Assembly: GCF_005771405.1 (NCBI RefSeq)
Contig: NZ_VAUA01000013.1
Coordinates: 1 to 64,000, forward strand
Length of the DNA: 64,000 nucleotides
Reading direction: 5' to 3'
Origin: Parasedimentitalea maritima
GTDB taxonomy: Bacteria; Pseudomonadota; Alphaproteobacteria; Rhodobacterales; Rhodobacteraceae
Every line of letters begins with the position of its first letter. The stretch's first letter is position 1. The position numbers were made by a program, and so were the translations under genes. Positions 63,511 to 64,000 of the stretch are shown here, piece by piece. The notes beneath the pieces are model-generated. The model was not told the DNA's origin, made no database searches, and saw nothing but the letters and a program-made list of their open reading frames with translations.

Positions 63511-64000
63511 TCATCCTAATTCGCCAGCAGCTTCTTGCTCTTCCAGTTCCGTATCAATGGCATACTCCTGTGCAAACTCAACTGACACGGGCGATGCACT
63601 TGGTGTCATCGGCGCCATTATTCCGGTTTCTTCGACAGGAATCGCAGCCCGCTGAGTTATGCGATAAGCGGCATAGCTGGCCAGAACAGCCAGCAGCAGC
63701 GCCATAAACAAGAAGTACCCCGCAGGCCCAAAGACCGCGTCCCCCATCAGCCAACCGGTGATCAGCGGTCCCGCGATCGCCCCCAGCCCATTGATAAACA
63801 CCAACCCGCCCGAGGCAGCCGCCATATCATCGTGGTCAAGATAGTCGTTGGTATGGGCGATCAGCAGCGAATACAAAGGGCTGGTCATGCCGCCAACCAG
63901 AAACGCTGACAGCAGCAACATCTCAAACTGCATCCCAAATTTCATTCCCAGCACGCTGCCAACGGCTCCAACGCCCGCAATGACCAGCACCAGAACACGT
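63511..64000 (-). CDS. MFS transporter, C-terminal part (cut by window end)
   Basis: The frame runs off the window at 64000, so only the last ~160 residues are seen. Three or more membrane helices (FEMLLLSAFLVGGMTSPLYSLLIA, FLFMALLLAVLASYAAYRI) surround a loop with GGLVFINGLGAIAGPLITG, as in the YcaD-type branch of the superfamily. A 45-residue acidic tail (TELEEQEAAGELG) is unusual. The substrate is unknown. Confidence 0.82.
   Translation of the reverse strand, partial: RVLVLVIAGVGAVGSVLGMKFGMQFEMLLLSAFLVGGMTSPLYSLLIAHTNDYLDHDDMAAASGGLVFINGLGAIAGPLITGWLMGDAVFGPAGYFLFMALLLAVLASYAAYRITQRAAIPVEETGIMAPMTPSASPVSVEFAQEYAIDTELEEQEAAGELG

Noticed and set aside
1-64000. tRNA and rRNA genes, riboswitches
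   Set aside because: Intergenic regions were read for cloverleaf-like and known leader patterns; none could be supported.

Overview
The window reads as a chromosome segment of a marine alphaproteobacterium of the Roseobacter group (Rhodobacteraceae). The evidence is the set of alphaproteobacterial gene types: a fused indolepyruvate:ferredoxin oxidoreductase, a gene-transfer-agent type holin/endolysin pair beside cytochrome c maturation genes, ZapA with a coiled-coil partner, a HmuSTUV haem locus, and a 47-residue membrane peptide behind gap. Moderate GC and short ATGA/TGATG gene overlaps fit as well. No rRNA, tRNA or CRISPR array was seen. This is inferred from gene content; no database was searched.

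Layout. 1-1.3 kb: the 5' end of an IS481-like element that seems to have cut off the start of an RTX calcium-binding protein. 1.7-10.5 kb (minus strand): enoyl-CoA hydratase, a DUF2087 protein, ccmH-ccmF, a gene-transfer-agent type holin and endolysin, ccmE-argC, murI and an acyltransferase. 10.6-18.9 kb: the oxidoreductase gene divergent from a LysR regulator, then an MscS channel with an outer-membrane barrel. 19-26 kb: purL, bolA, a small membrane ORF without a normal start, a monothiol glutaredoxin, zapA with its coiled-coil partner, and transketolase. 26-29 kb: a patchwork of unknown genes with a DUF3885 gene wedged between an intact DUF808 gene and a decayed copy of its 3' end. 29-35.7 kb: gap plus a small membrane peptide, coaD, a CBS protein, a LysR regulator divergent from mmsA, a secreted protein and a Tat-exported L,D-transpeptidase.

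36-39 kb holds an isolated 930-residue aconitase B that resembles the Bacteroidetes form, so it was probably acquired laterally. 39-50 kb holds a membrane-anchored AraC regulator and a complete haem uptake locus: hmuS-T-U-V on the minus strand, divergent from a TonB-dependent receptor, an unknown exported protein, exbB, two exbD genes and tonB. 50.6-53.7 kb is a valine catabolism operon (acyl-CoA dehydrogenase, 3-hydroxyisobutyryl-CoA hydrolase, mmsB); mmsA, the next step, lies 18 kb away. 53.8-64 kb: uvrA, an MFS transporter, a methyltransferase with a TetR regulator, a small membrane protein with a possible 5' frameshift, a second member of the secreted family seen at 34 kb, lpdA, a coiled-coil membrane protein, a DUF924 protein and the 3' part of an MFS gene cut by the window end.

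Most of the window is ordinary core metabolism. The parts most worth a second look are the gene-transfer-agent lysis pair inside the ccm genes, the DUF808/DUF3885 duplication, the Bacteroidetes-like aconitase, the IS-truncated RTX array, the non-AUG ORF behind bolA, and the uncharacterised partners in the haem and MscS loci.
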